DNA from: Nonlabens xylanidelens
GTDB taxonomy: Bacteria; Bacteroidota; Bacteroidia; Flavobacteriales; Flavobacteriaceae
Assembly: GCF_002934445.1 (NCBI RefSeq)
Contig: NZ_PTJE01000001.1
Span: 1-64,000, forward strand
Direction of reading: 5' to 3'
Length of the DNA: 64,000 nucleotides
The notes beneath the pieces are model-generated. The model was not told the DNA's origin, did not search any database, and was given only the letters and a program-made list of their open reading frames with translations. This document shows, in pieces, positions 45,752 through 52,359 of the stretch. A program made the position numbers and the translations under genes. Numbering within the stretch: position 1 is the stretch's first letter; each line of letters opens with the position of its first letter.

Positions 45752-45775
45752 AACTTTCAATAAAAACTGAAAGTT
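45752..45775. promoter_or_regulatory. inverted-repeat operator, copy A (upstream of the membrane protein gene)
   Basis: AACTTTCA (45752-45759), 8-nt spacer, TGAAAGTT (45768-45775), 16 nt before the start at 45736. Same arms, same spacer length and same TCAATAA left boundary as copy B at 46325-46350. Confidence 0.8.
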
Positions 45776-45793
45776 TGATTTAAATAAAAAAAG

Positions 45794-46300
45794 CTAAGAG
45801 ATCGCTTTGATCAGCTTTTTCATGTAGTTATTGTTATTAATTTTAGTCATTAAGTTGGTTAAATTTTCCATCTGGCTTACAAAATCAGCTAGGTCAGACA
45901 GTAAAGATTGAAAGTGTTTTACATCTTCTTCTTTCCCTTCTAAAGTTGCTGCTTTAAGCTCGTTTAAAAGTCGTCTTACTGGTTCCAGTTCCCTGCGTTT
46001 GCGCTCTTCCATGATGTTTTGTGAAATAGTATGCACATCGTGCAACGCTACAAAAAACTCTTTGCGCTCTCCTAAAACTGTTTCTTTACGCACTAGTCTC
46101 CAGTTAATTAATTCACGTACGTTGGTATTGACATTCCCTCTACTCAACTGTACTTGCTCCATGATCTCGTCTGCACTTAATCCTTCAGGATAAGAAAGCA
46201 ATAGTGCATGGATTTGTGCCATGGACTTAGATATTCCCCAAGAGCTTCCTAAAGAACCCCATGCCTGAATAAATTTTGATCTTCCTTCTTCTAATTTCAT
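45794..46300 (-). CDS. GbsR/MarR-family transcriptional regulator
   Basis: This 168-aa winged-helix regulator starts at ATG 46300 (MKLEEGRSKFIQAWGSLGSS), as upstream codons fall within the promoter. The segment WGSLGSSWGISKSMAQIHALLL, LSADEIMEQVQLSRGNVNTN (recognition helix region) and LVRKETVLGERKEFFVA match the GbsR subgroup. The C-terminus is a helical dimerisation region. The operator at 46325-46350 overlaps its own -33 box, which predicts autorepression, and a second copy precedes the next operon. Confidence 0.9.
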   Translation of the reverse strand: MKLEEGRSKFIQAWGSLGSSWGISKSMAQIHALLLSYPEGLSADEIMEQVQLSRGNVNTNVRELINWRLVRKETVLGERKEFFVALHDVHTISQNIMEERKRRELEPVRRLLNELKAATLEGKEEDVKHFQSLLSDLADFVSQMENLTNLMTKINNNNYMKKLIKAIS

Positions 46301-46304
46301 ACGC

Positions 46305-46334
46305 CAAATATACAACTACTTTTTAAACTTTCAA
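46305..46334 (-). promoter_or_regulatory. gbsR-like gene promoter, leaderless, overlapped by operator
   Basis: On the minus strand TTG (46332-46334), 19 nt, TATATTTG (46305-46312). The -7 element ends 4 nt before the ATG, so transcription should begin at or within one or two nt of the start codon. Confidence 0.72.
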
Positions 46335-46350
46335 TAATTTCTGAAAGTTT
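46325..46350. promoter_or_regulatory. inverted-repeat operator, copy B (gbsR-like/BLUF divergent region)
   Basis: AAACTTTCA (46325-46333), 8-nt spacer, TGAAAGTTT (46342-46350). It covers the -33 TTG of the regulator promoter and faces the divergent BLUF gene. Confidence 0.82.
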
Positions 46351-46406
46351 TATTTTGAAAACATTCATTTATTTCAAAAGTTGTAAATTACCCTAAGAAA
46401 TAATTT

Positions 46407-46814
46407 ATGAAATGTATTTGTTACATAAGCATATTTGCAGACGACATCAATAAGTCTGTTATTAATGAATTAATAAAAAAAATAGCTAGTAACAATAAAA
46501 AAAATAACATTACTGGAATCTTAATTATAAGAAACAAGCACTTTTTTCAAATTATAGAAGGTGAAAATCATCAAATCGATAAACTCTACAAGACTATTTC
46601 TAATGATAAAAGACATCATAATATCATTAAACTTTTAGAAAACGAATTGTTAGATCGGTTATTTACCGCTTACAATTCTGGTGAGTTTGAAATATTCCAA
46701 AAAAACAAAAATTTTGATAAGCTATTAACCTATTATCGTTGGATAAGAAATGCTAATTACCTGCCTGCCGATCAACTCATCAGTCTATCAAAAAAATTCA
46801 TTGGACATCATTAA
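46407..46814 (+). CDS. BLUF-domain blue-light photoreceptor
   Basis: This 135-aa protein consists of a BLUF domain alone. The flavin-contacting residues are in place with the family spacing: Tyr6 (CYIS), Asn30 (24 residues on) and Gln48 in HFFQIIEGE (42 residues on from Tyr6), with the KKNNITGILI strand and DKRHHNIIKLLENE. BLUF domains bind FAD and signal blue light through the Tyr/Gln hydrogen-bond switch. There is no attached output domain, so output must be through another protein. It is divergent from the GbsR/MarR-like gene, whose operator lies between them. Confidence 0.9.
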   Translation: MKCICYISIFADDINKSVINELIKKIASNNKKNNITGILIIRNKHFFQIIEGENHQIDKLYKTISNDKRHHNIIKLLENELLDRLFTAYNSGEFEIFQKNKNFDKLLTYYRWIRNANYLPADQLISLSKKFIGHH

Positions 46815-46897
46815 GCATCGCTTCACTTATCTAACGATAAATTTAGCACAGTATAAGGTTACTTGAAATTCTCCTTCTTTTAAAATCCCTAATATCC

Positions 46898-47034
46898 CGT
46901 CGCCCGCATCTATTGATGCGTGTGTACTAAAAGCGCATTTGCAATGCGCAAATCTGATTTAAAGTTAAAAGAATCAATGTAAGGCATTACAAATGCCATA
47001 AAAATATCAAACGCATTGCAAATGCGCTCGACGT
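46898..47034. repeat. REP-like structured repeat, copy 1
   Basis: About 137 nt bounded by CGTCG and CGACG inverted ends and packed with small hairpins: CGCATC/GATGCG, GCGCATT/AATGCGC, GGCATT/AATGCC and CGCATT/AATGCG. It is highly similar to 48169-48360. The two copies enclose the antitoxin-like/EndoV-like pair. Confidence 0.75.
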
Positions 47035-47114
47035 GGGATCTCATCCTCATTTACCACTGTGGCAAGTGTAGGATAAAATCTATCTACTAAAACAGGTGTG
47101 CTATTACTGGGCAT
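47007..47114 (-). pseudogene. short frame running into REP-like copy 1, possible gene remnant
   Basis: ATG 47114 opens a 35-codon frame (beginning MPSNSTPVLVDRFYPTL) that reads through the REP end as PRRAHLQCV and stops inside it. It looks like a gene fragment rather than a complete gene. The related frame at 48342-48434 enters copy 2 in the same phase. Confidence 0.25.
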
Positions 47115-47216
47115 ATCGTTAATCTTATTACTTTGTTCTCTTTATTTTTTTACTCTACTACTTTTTAATATTGAAATGATCATTATATCTCATTGTTCCA
47201 TTCTTTTTCTTGATAT

Positions 47217-47232
47217 CACTTTCGCGAAAGCG
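47217..47232. repeat. dispersed palindrome, copy 13
   Basis: CACTTTCGCGAAAGCG, one mismatch, just beyond the 3' end of the EndoV-like gene. Confidence 0.88.
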
Positions 47233-47256
47233 AATCTATAATCAATAATATTCACT

Positions 47257-47766
47257 CTACTCATCACTACTTTTGGTCAAAGAATCTACTTTTTTCAATA
47301 TTGTTGGGATTCTATAATCTCCTTTCATAATTTGTATTTGCCTTGCAGCTATCTCTTTATCAACACCTACAGCTGATACATATAAAGGATTTTTACTATT
47401 TCCTCTAATCACCTCTATTACAGTTTCTTTATTACTATAAAAACCTCTTTTTGCCACTCCTATGACTGGAGTTTTCTTTTTTAATTGTTCCCATAAATAA
47501 CCACCTAATCCATAATTTTTATCATTATCTACGTATACATGACCATCGACTATTATTGCCTCTATTTTCTCAAACTCTACTCTTTCAATTATTTTTAAGA
47601 TTCCTGGCAGCTCTCTTTTGTAAAATTCACCAGGTACGTAAGGTTCTACATTCTCTAATTGCTCAATAATAATTTCTATTGCCTCTTTATCTTCCCATTC
47701 ACATAGTATCCCAACCGCTTTTGCAGAGTCATCTTCTTTATAATGCAAGTCAACAACTAAAATCAT
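47257..47766 (-). CDS. endonuclease V-like protein
   Basis: This 169-aa protein is shorter than canonical EndoV (about 220) but keeps its core: catalytic Asp6 (LVVDLHY), wedge-like PYVPGEF (42-48), Glu52 (YKRELPG), Asp74 (IIVDGHVY) and VIGVAKRGF. The usual DGNGxxHPR stretch is altered to DGHVYVDNDKN, so activity may differ. EndoV cleaves next to inosine in DNA or RNA. It overlaps the upstream gene by four bases (ATGA), so the two are a translationally coupled pair. In Bacillus subtilis, a YwqK antitoxin gene is likewise followed by an EndoV gene (YwqL). Confidence 0.82.
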   Translation of the reverse strand: MILVVDLHYKEDDSAKAVGILCEWEDKEAIEIIIEQLENVEPYVPGEFYKRELPGILKIIERVEFEKIEAIIVDGHVYVDNDKNYGLGGYLWEQLKKKTPVIGVAKRGFYSNKETVIEVIRGNSKNPLYVSAVGVDKEIAARQIQIMKGDYRIPTILKKVDSLTKSSDE

Positions 47767-48128
47767 TCTTCTAAAGCAGGATTAGGGTGTTTCACAATAC
47801 GTAGTTTATTACCTTCTTCATCATAATCTACATGGTATGTGAGAACTCCTTGCTCATCCCATTTTTTCGAAAATTTGTAAATCCCTCCATTTCTAACATA
47901 ATACTCAACTCTTTTATTACCGTTCAAATAATATTCAACTTTTCTTCCCTCTTCATATCCATCAAAGACTTCCCATTCAAAATCTAAGATTTGAGTACCT
48001 GGATGGTATCCATAGATAATTCCAGTAAAAGGCAAGCCATTATAAAAAATACGTCCTCCTCCAGAAGGTGTTACTTCTGCCATCATGTCCAGAAGTGGCT
48101 CATTAGTCTCAATATCTACTCTTATCAT
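47763..48128 (-). CDS. MORN-like/YwqK-type antitoxin-like protein
   Basis: This 121-aa protein has a run of MORN-like strands: FYNGLPFTGIIYGY, a Phe-x-Tyr/Glu repeat through GRKVEYYLNGNKRVEYY, and KWDEQGVLTYHVDYDEEGN. This pattern is shared by the YwqK family of toxin-immunity proteins. No polymorphic-toxin gene lies beside it; the upstream gap (48129-48534) contains only REP-like copy 2 and a remnant. The coupled EndoV-like gene downstream makes an immunity module against a nucleic-acid deaminase toxin a plausible inference. Confidence 0.7.
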   Translation of the reverse strand: MIRVDIETNEPLLDMMAEVTPSGGGRIFYNGLPFTGIIYGYHPGTQILDFEWEVFDGYEEGRKVEYYLNGNKRVEYYVRNGGIYKFSKKWDEQGVLTYHVDYDEEGNKLRIVKHPNPALEE

Positions 48129-48168
48129 AATATTTATTTAATCAAACTTAATTATAAAGGTTACTTCC

Positions 48169-48360
48169 ACGTCGCGCGCATCTGTTGATGCGTGTGCACT
48201 AAAAGCGCATTTGCAATGCGCAAATCTGTTTGAAAGTTAAGAAAAATGCCTCAAGCATTGCAAATGCCATAAAAATATCAAACGCATTATAAATGCGCTC
48301 GACGTGTAAGGCATTGTAAATGTCATGAAATATCAAACACATTATAAATGCTCTCGACGT
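48169..48360. repeat. REP-like structured repeat, copy 2
   Basis: Begins ACGTCGCGCGCATC and shares the GCGCATT/AATGCGC hairpins of copy 1. The right end is duplicated: a unit of about 55 nt ending in CGACGT occurs twice (to 48305 and to 48360). Confidence 0.75.
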
Positions 48361-48434
48361 AGAACATTTTCTTTGTACCAGGCATAGTCAAAATCGGTTA
48401 ATCGTTCCAGCGTTTCTCTTTCTGCTTTTGTCAT
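48342..48434 (-). pseudogene. short frame running into REP-like copy 2, possible gene remnant
   Basis: ATG 48434 opens a 30-codon frame (MTKAERETLERLTDFDYAWY, then KENVL) with gene-like composition that continues into the REP end as RREHL and stops there. It resembles the N-terminus of a gene cut off by the repeat. No ribosomal or promoter signal is clear. Confidence 0.3.
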
Positions 48435-48503
48435 ATAGTAAAGCTAGGTATTCTTCTTTAGGTTAACAAATTCTATTCTTTATTTCAAGGGTTGTTTTGT
48501 TCT

Positions 48504-48519
48504 CGCTTTCGCGAAAGCG
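48504..48519. repeat. dispersed palindrome, copy 14 (upstream of HD gene)
   Basis: Exact CGCTTTCGCGAAAGCG, 15 nt before the HD-domain gene start, between it and a -7-like TACCTTTA (48523-48530). Confidence 0.95.
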
Positions 48520-48534
48520 TGCTACCTTTACCTC

Positions 48535-49188
48535 ATGACACAGCAACAAGTTATAGAGAGTACGGTAGAATTTGTAAAAACACAATTACAAGGAGCCGAA
48601 GGTGGACATGACTGGTTCCACATAGAACGTGTGTGGAGAAATGCAAAGTTGATTGCTCAAAATGAAGATTGCGATAAAGGCATTGTAGAATTAGGGGCAC
48701 TATTACACGACATAGCCGACTCAAAATTTCACGACGGAGATGAAACCGTAGGGCCGCGCGTTGCAAGAGAGTTTCTTACATCTCTAGAATTACCAGAAGA
48801 GGTCATAGTCCATGTAGAAAATATAATCAAATACATATCTTATAAAGGTGGTCACCAGAGTAAAGATTTTACTAGTAAAGAACTAGATATAGTACAAGAT
48901 GCAGACAGACTGGACGCACTAGGTGCGATAGGAATAGCACGTAGTTTAAATTACGGAGGTTTTAAAAATAGAGCCATTTATGACCCCAATATTGCTCCAG
49001 ACTTAAACATGACTAAGGAACAGTATAAAAAAAGCACGGCACCTACTATCAATCATTTTTATGAAAAATTACTTCTCTTAAAAGATTTAATGAATACAGA
49101 TTCTGGTAAAGAAATAGCACAAAAACGTCATGATTACATGCAAGGCTTTTTAGATCAATTTCATGCAGAGTGGAACGGAGAACTATAA
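48535..49188 (+). CDS. HD-domain phosphohydrolase
   Basis: This 217-aa protein is a stand-alone HD hydrolase of the YedJ/uncharacterised type: HDWFHIERVWRNAKLIA supplies the first His, LGALLHDIADSKF the HD pair, and IVQDADRLDALGAIGIAR the final Asp. These residues bind two divalent metals and hydrolyse a phosphomonoester or nucleotide; the substrate is unknown. It is followed after about 40 nt by the TruA-like gene, which has its own -7 element. Confidence 0.9.
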   Translation: MTQQQVIESTVEFVKTQLQGAEGGHDWFHIERVWRNAKLIAQNEDCDKGIVELGALLHDIADSKFHDGDETVGPRVAREFLTSLELPEEVIVHVENIIKYISYKGGHQSKDFTSKELDIVQDADRLDALGAIGIARSLNYGGFKNRAIYDPNIAPDLNMTKEQYKKSTAPTINHFYEKLLLLKDLMNTDSGKEIAQKRHDYMQGFLDQFHAEWNGEL

Positions 49189-49230
49189 ATGGTCTTTTAA
49201 CTTTGTACTTTTACCTTCTTAATCTATTTC

Positions 49231-50037
49231 ATGAATCCAGGACCTTTTGCACAACATAGAAGACAGTTTTTTCTGATAAAAATGCAGTATCTGGGATTTA
49301 GATTTCACGGCTGGCAGAAACAACCCAACAACATACCTACCGTAGAGCACATGGTAACTAGAACCTTGCGATATGTTCTAGATCATTCTAATTTTAAAAT
49401 TCTCGCGGCAGGAAGAACAGATGCAAAGGTATCTGTTAATGAAGCGTGGATAGAGCTTTTTCTAGATGCTAGTGAAGAACTAGAAATGGAGCAGTTTCTA
49501 ATAGATTTTAATCAGAATTTACCCAGTGACATAAGAGCGCTAGCGGTTCAAAAAACAGATAAGAATTTTAATGTAATACAGGCTCCTAAAGTAAAGGAGT
49601 ACATCTACCTTTTCTCTCATGGGGAGAAATTCCATCCCTTTTGTGCTTCTATGATGGTGTACATGAAAGAATCGCTAGACATCGATATAATGATGCAAGC
49701 GGCTAGACTTTTTGAAGGCACTCATGATTTCTGGTCTTACACTTATAAACCTACAGAGACTACCATTACTACTTCTACTATAGAAAGTTGTTTTATAGAA
49801 AAGAATGAGCTTTTTACCGCAAATTTCTTTCCCGAGGAGAGCTTTGTTTTTAGAGTAAAAGGAGAAGGTTTTAAGCGTCATCAAGTACGTTTAATGGTAG
49901 GAATGCTATTTGACTTAGGTATGCACAAACTCACGCTAGATGAGTTTAAGGAAACTCTAGAGGGCAGTAAAAAAATACATTTATCTCACATAGCACCGCC
50001 TAGTGGTTTAATGCTCTATAAAACAGAGCTCAAGTAA
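49231..50037 (+). CDS. truA: TruA-family tRNA pseudouridine synthase
   Basis: This 268-aa protein has the TruA catalytic Asp64 in AAGRTDAKVSVNEAW, the N-terminal QYLGFRFHGWQKQ and FRVKGEGFKRHQVRLMVGML near the C-terminus. The family makes pseudouridine 38-40 in the anticodon arm of tRNA. The protein is somewhat divergent (FLIDFNQNLPSDIRAL where DFNaRfsAxxRxY is typical), so a paralogue with altered target is possible. A -7 element TAACTTTG lies at 49198-49205. Confidence 0.85.
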   Translation: MNPGPFAQHRRQFFLIKMQYLGFRFHGWQKQPNNIPTVEHMVTRTLRYVLDHSNFKILAAGRTDAKVSVNEAWIELFLDASEELEMEQFLIDFNQNLPSDIRALAVQKTDKNFNVIQAPKVKEYIYLFSHGEKFHPFCASMMVYMKESLDIDIMMQAARLFEGTHDFWSYTYKPTETTITTSTIESCFIEKNELFTANFFPEESFVFRVKGEGFKRHQVRLMVGMLFDLGMHKLTLDEFKETLEGSKKIHLSHIAPPSGLMLYKTELK

Positions 50038-50117
50038 ATCTTAATTCTTATAGAAGTGTTAAAGTGATGTTTTCGTGATAAGTAGTCTCTATTTTTAGAG
50101 CTCATAAAAACACAATC

Positions 50118-50723
50118 ATGAAAAAATACATTTTATTGCTAGCTGTGGTACTTTCTAGTAGTACTCTTTTTGCACAAGATCTTACAAAATTAAAATTAGA
50201 CAAGAGTCCTATGGATGCTGCGTTCTTTCCTTCTGGAGCGGCACACCGTGCGTTTGCAAAAACTGATGAAGCTAAAATGGCTGCAGAGCCTAAAATTAGA
50301 GTTCTTTATGGACGTCCAGCTCTTAATGGCCGTAACGTTTTTAGAACTACTGAGAACAAAAAAGATGGTATTACTCAATATGGTAAATCATGGAGACTAG
50401 GAGCAAATGAAAGTACAGAGCTACTTTTAATGACAGACGCTATGATAGGTGGTAAACTAGTTAAGGCTGGTCGTTACTCTATAGTAGTAACGCCTACTGA
50501 AAAAGAATGGACATTCCACATCAATACTGAAAATGATGGATGGGGTAACTATTCTCATAAAGCAAATCTAGATGTAGTAACGGTTTCTGTTCCTGTTACT
50601 AACGATGGTAAAAGTCTAGAGCAATTAAGTATTGCACTTTATTCTCCAAAAAAGGATAACACAGTACATTTAAAAGCTGGATGGGGAACTTACAGAGCTG
50701 AGCTTCCTATTGTTTTAAAGTAA
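50118..50723 (+). CDS. exported DUF2911 protein
   Basis: This 201-aa protein starts with a signal peptide (MKKYILLLAVVLSSSTLFAQ) and carries the DUF2911 domain: LDKSPMDAAFFPS, IRVLYGRPALNGRNVF, GKSWRLGANESTELLL and AGRYSIVVTPTEKEWTFHI. This family is very common in Bacteroidota, often in several copies, with no established function. Monocistronic, followed by a perfect terminator and a palindrome copy. Confidence 0.93.
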   Translation: MKKYILLLAVVLSSSTLFAQDLTKLKLDKSPMDAAFFPSGAAHRAFAKTDEAKMAAEPKIRVLYGRPALNGRNVFRTTENKKDGITQYGKSWRLGANESTELLLMTDAMIGGKLVKAGRYSIVVTPTEKEWTFHINTENDGWGNYSHKANLDVVTVSVPVTNDGKSLEQLSIALYSPKKDNTVHLKAGWGTYRAELPIVLK

Positions 50724-50744
50724 TTAGCGCTTTAATAATTTATA

Positions 50745-50782
50745 AAAAGCAGTTTAACTTTAAATAGTTAAACTGCTTTTTT
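50745..50782. terminator. terminator after the DUF2911 gene
   Basis: AAAAGCAGTTTAACT (50745-50759) pairs perfectly with AGTTAAACTGCTTTT (50766-50780), 6-nt loop, T-run. Confidence 0.92.
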
Positions 50783-50785
50783 AGT

Positions 50786-50807
50786 TTCCGCTTTCGCGAA
50801 AGCGGAA
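50786..50807. repeat. dispersed palindrome, copy 15, extended to 22 bp
   Basis: Core at 50789-50804 with TTC/GAA arms, between the converging DUF2911 and ferredoxin genes. Confidence 0.95.
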
Positions 50808-50821
50808 TAATTAACAAAAAT

Positions 50822-51145
50822 CTAATCTGCTTCTGGAGCTAGTTCTACAACTAATCCGTCTAGAGCCTCAGTAATAGGTACCTGACAACCTAATCGAGAG
50901 TTTTCTTTTACGTTCTCAGCCTCCCAAAGCATGGCTTGCTCGTCATCATTACGTTCTCCTAGATCATGATCGCTTATCACATAACACTGACAGGTCGCAC
51001 ACATGGCCATACCGCCACAAACCGCCTGTACTGGTAAGTCATAAGATTTACATACTTCCATGAGATTCATGTTCATGTCTGTAGGAGCAAGAACTTTATG
51101 CTCCACACCTTCTCTATCTATAATGGTAATGTTTACGTCTTGCAT
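50822..51145 (-). CDS. 2Fe-2S ferredoxin
   Basis: This 107-aa adrenodoxin-type ferredoxin has ligands Cys43, Cys49, Cys52 (CGGMAMCATCQCYV) and Cys87 (RLGCQVP). It starts directly after the reductase stop (no gap), so the pair is cotranscribed. It is the expected electron carrier for the adjacent ferredoxin-NADP+ reductase and, given the sulfur cluster, may supply a reductase elsewhere. Confidence 0.93.
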   Translation of the reverse strand: MQDVNITIIDREGVEHKVLAPTDMNMNLMEVCKSYDLPVQAVCGGMAMCATCQCYVISDHDLGERNDDEQAMLWEAENVKENSRLGCQVPITEALDGLVVELAPEAD

Positions 51146-52225
51146 TTATTTATTACCTATTTTTTTTACTACCGCTTTTTCTGCCTCTTTACGAGTACCA
51201 TCAAATCCGTCTACACCACCTACAGTCGTGTATTTCATTACATACCGTTTATCTGGAAAGATGCGCTGGTAGGCACTTTGACACATTAATGTAGCCTCGT
51301 GAAAACCACACAGAATCAGCTTTAATTTTCCTGGATATGTATTTACATCTCCTATGGCATAAATACCAGGTATATTAGTTTGATAATCTAGTGTGTTATC
51401 TACTTTGATAGCATTTTTTTCTATCTCTAATCCCCAGTTTGCGATAGGTCCTAATTTAGGTGCAAGACCGAATAATGGTATAAAAGCATCGCACTCGATA
51501 ACTTCCATACGCTTTGCCTCATCATTATGTTGTAACAAAACAGACTCTACTTTATCCTCACCTTTTACATCAAGAATTTGTGCAGGAGTAACAAGTCTTA
51601 TTTTTTTAGCATCTACGAGATCTTGAACTTTTTCTACACTATCCAGCGCCCCACGGAATTCTTCTCTTCTATGTACTAAAGTCACCTCAGAGGCTACGTC
51701 TGCTAGAAAAATAGACCAGTCTAGTGCTGAGTCTCCTCCACCAGCGATAACAACTTTTTTATCTCTATAAACTTCTGGATCTTTAATCATGTATGCTAGA
51801 CCGTTGTCTTCATACTTTTCAATTCCATCTATAGCAGGTTTGCGCGGTTCAAAAGAACCTAATCCACCGGCTATGGCAACTACTTTTGTGTGGTGTTTTG
51901 TGCCTTTACTAGTAGTGACTATAAATGTGCCGTCTTCTAGTTTTTCTATCTCTTCAGCTCTTTCTCCTAGGGTAAAACCAGGTTGAAAAGGCTCTATTTG
52001 TTTCATTAAATTATCTACAAGATCGCCAGCGAGAACCTCTGGAAAACCAGGTATGTCGTAGATAGGTTTTTTAGGATACAGCTCTGAACACTGCCCACCT
52101 GGTTGTGCTAGTGCATCAATAAGATGGCATTTAAGTTTTAATAAACCTGCTTCAAAAACAGTAAATAAACCTGTAGGCCCTGCACCTATTATTAAAATAT
52201 CTGTAGTGATCATGTCTTGTTCCAT
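51146..52225 (-). CDS. ferredoxin--NADP+ reductase, thioredoxin-reductase-like type (YumC)
   Basis: This 359-aa flavoprotein of the YumC group has the FAD motif ILIIGAGPTGLFTVFEAG, AQPGGQCSELYPKKPIYDIPGFP, the NADPH motif VIAGGGDSALDWSIFLAD and IPGIYAIGDVNTYPGKLKL. It lacks the CxxC redox pair of thioredoxin reductase, as expected for FNR of this type. It reduces ferredoxin with NADPH; the ferredoxin gene follows directly. cysN ends about 134 nt upstream. Confidence 0.9.
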   Translation of the reverse strand: MEQDMITTDILIIGAGPTGLFTVFEAGLLKLKCHLIDALAQPGGQCSELYPKKPIYDIPGFPEVLAGDLVDNLMKQIEPFQPGFTLGERAEEIEKLEDGTFIVTTSKGTKHHTKVVAIAGGLGSFEPRKPAIDGIEKYEDNGLAYMIKDPEVYRDKKVVIAGGGDSALDWSIFLADVASEVTLVHRREEFRGALDSVEKVQDLVDAKKIRLVTPAQILDVKGEDKVESVLLQHNDEAKRMEVIECDAFIPLFGLAPKLGPIANWGLEIEKNAIKVDNTLDYQTNIPGIYAIGDVNTYPGKLKLILCGFHEATLMCQSAYQRIFPDKRYVMKYTTVGGVDGFDGTRKEAEKAVVKKIGNK

Positions 52226-52359
52226 AGCAACTTGTATGCCTATAATGTGGCTATTGCAAAGGTCGTGATCAATAACTTGTTAAGCAAATGATTAAGAAAA
52301 ATCTAAACGATTCCATGTTTAGATTTTTCTTAATTGGATTATATTAACGGATATTGAAT

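Noticed and set aside
46898-48360. The repeats around 46.9-48.4 kb as a CRISPR array.
   Set aside because: There are only two copies, over 1 kb apart, with no regular spacers and no cas genes; the hairpin-rich sequence fits REP-like elements better.
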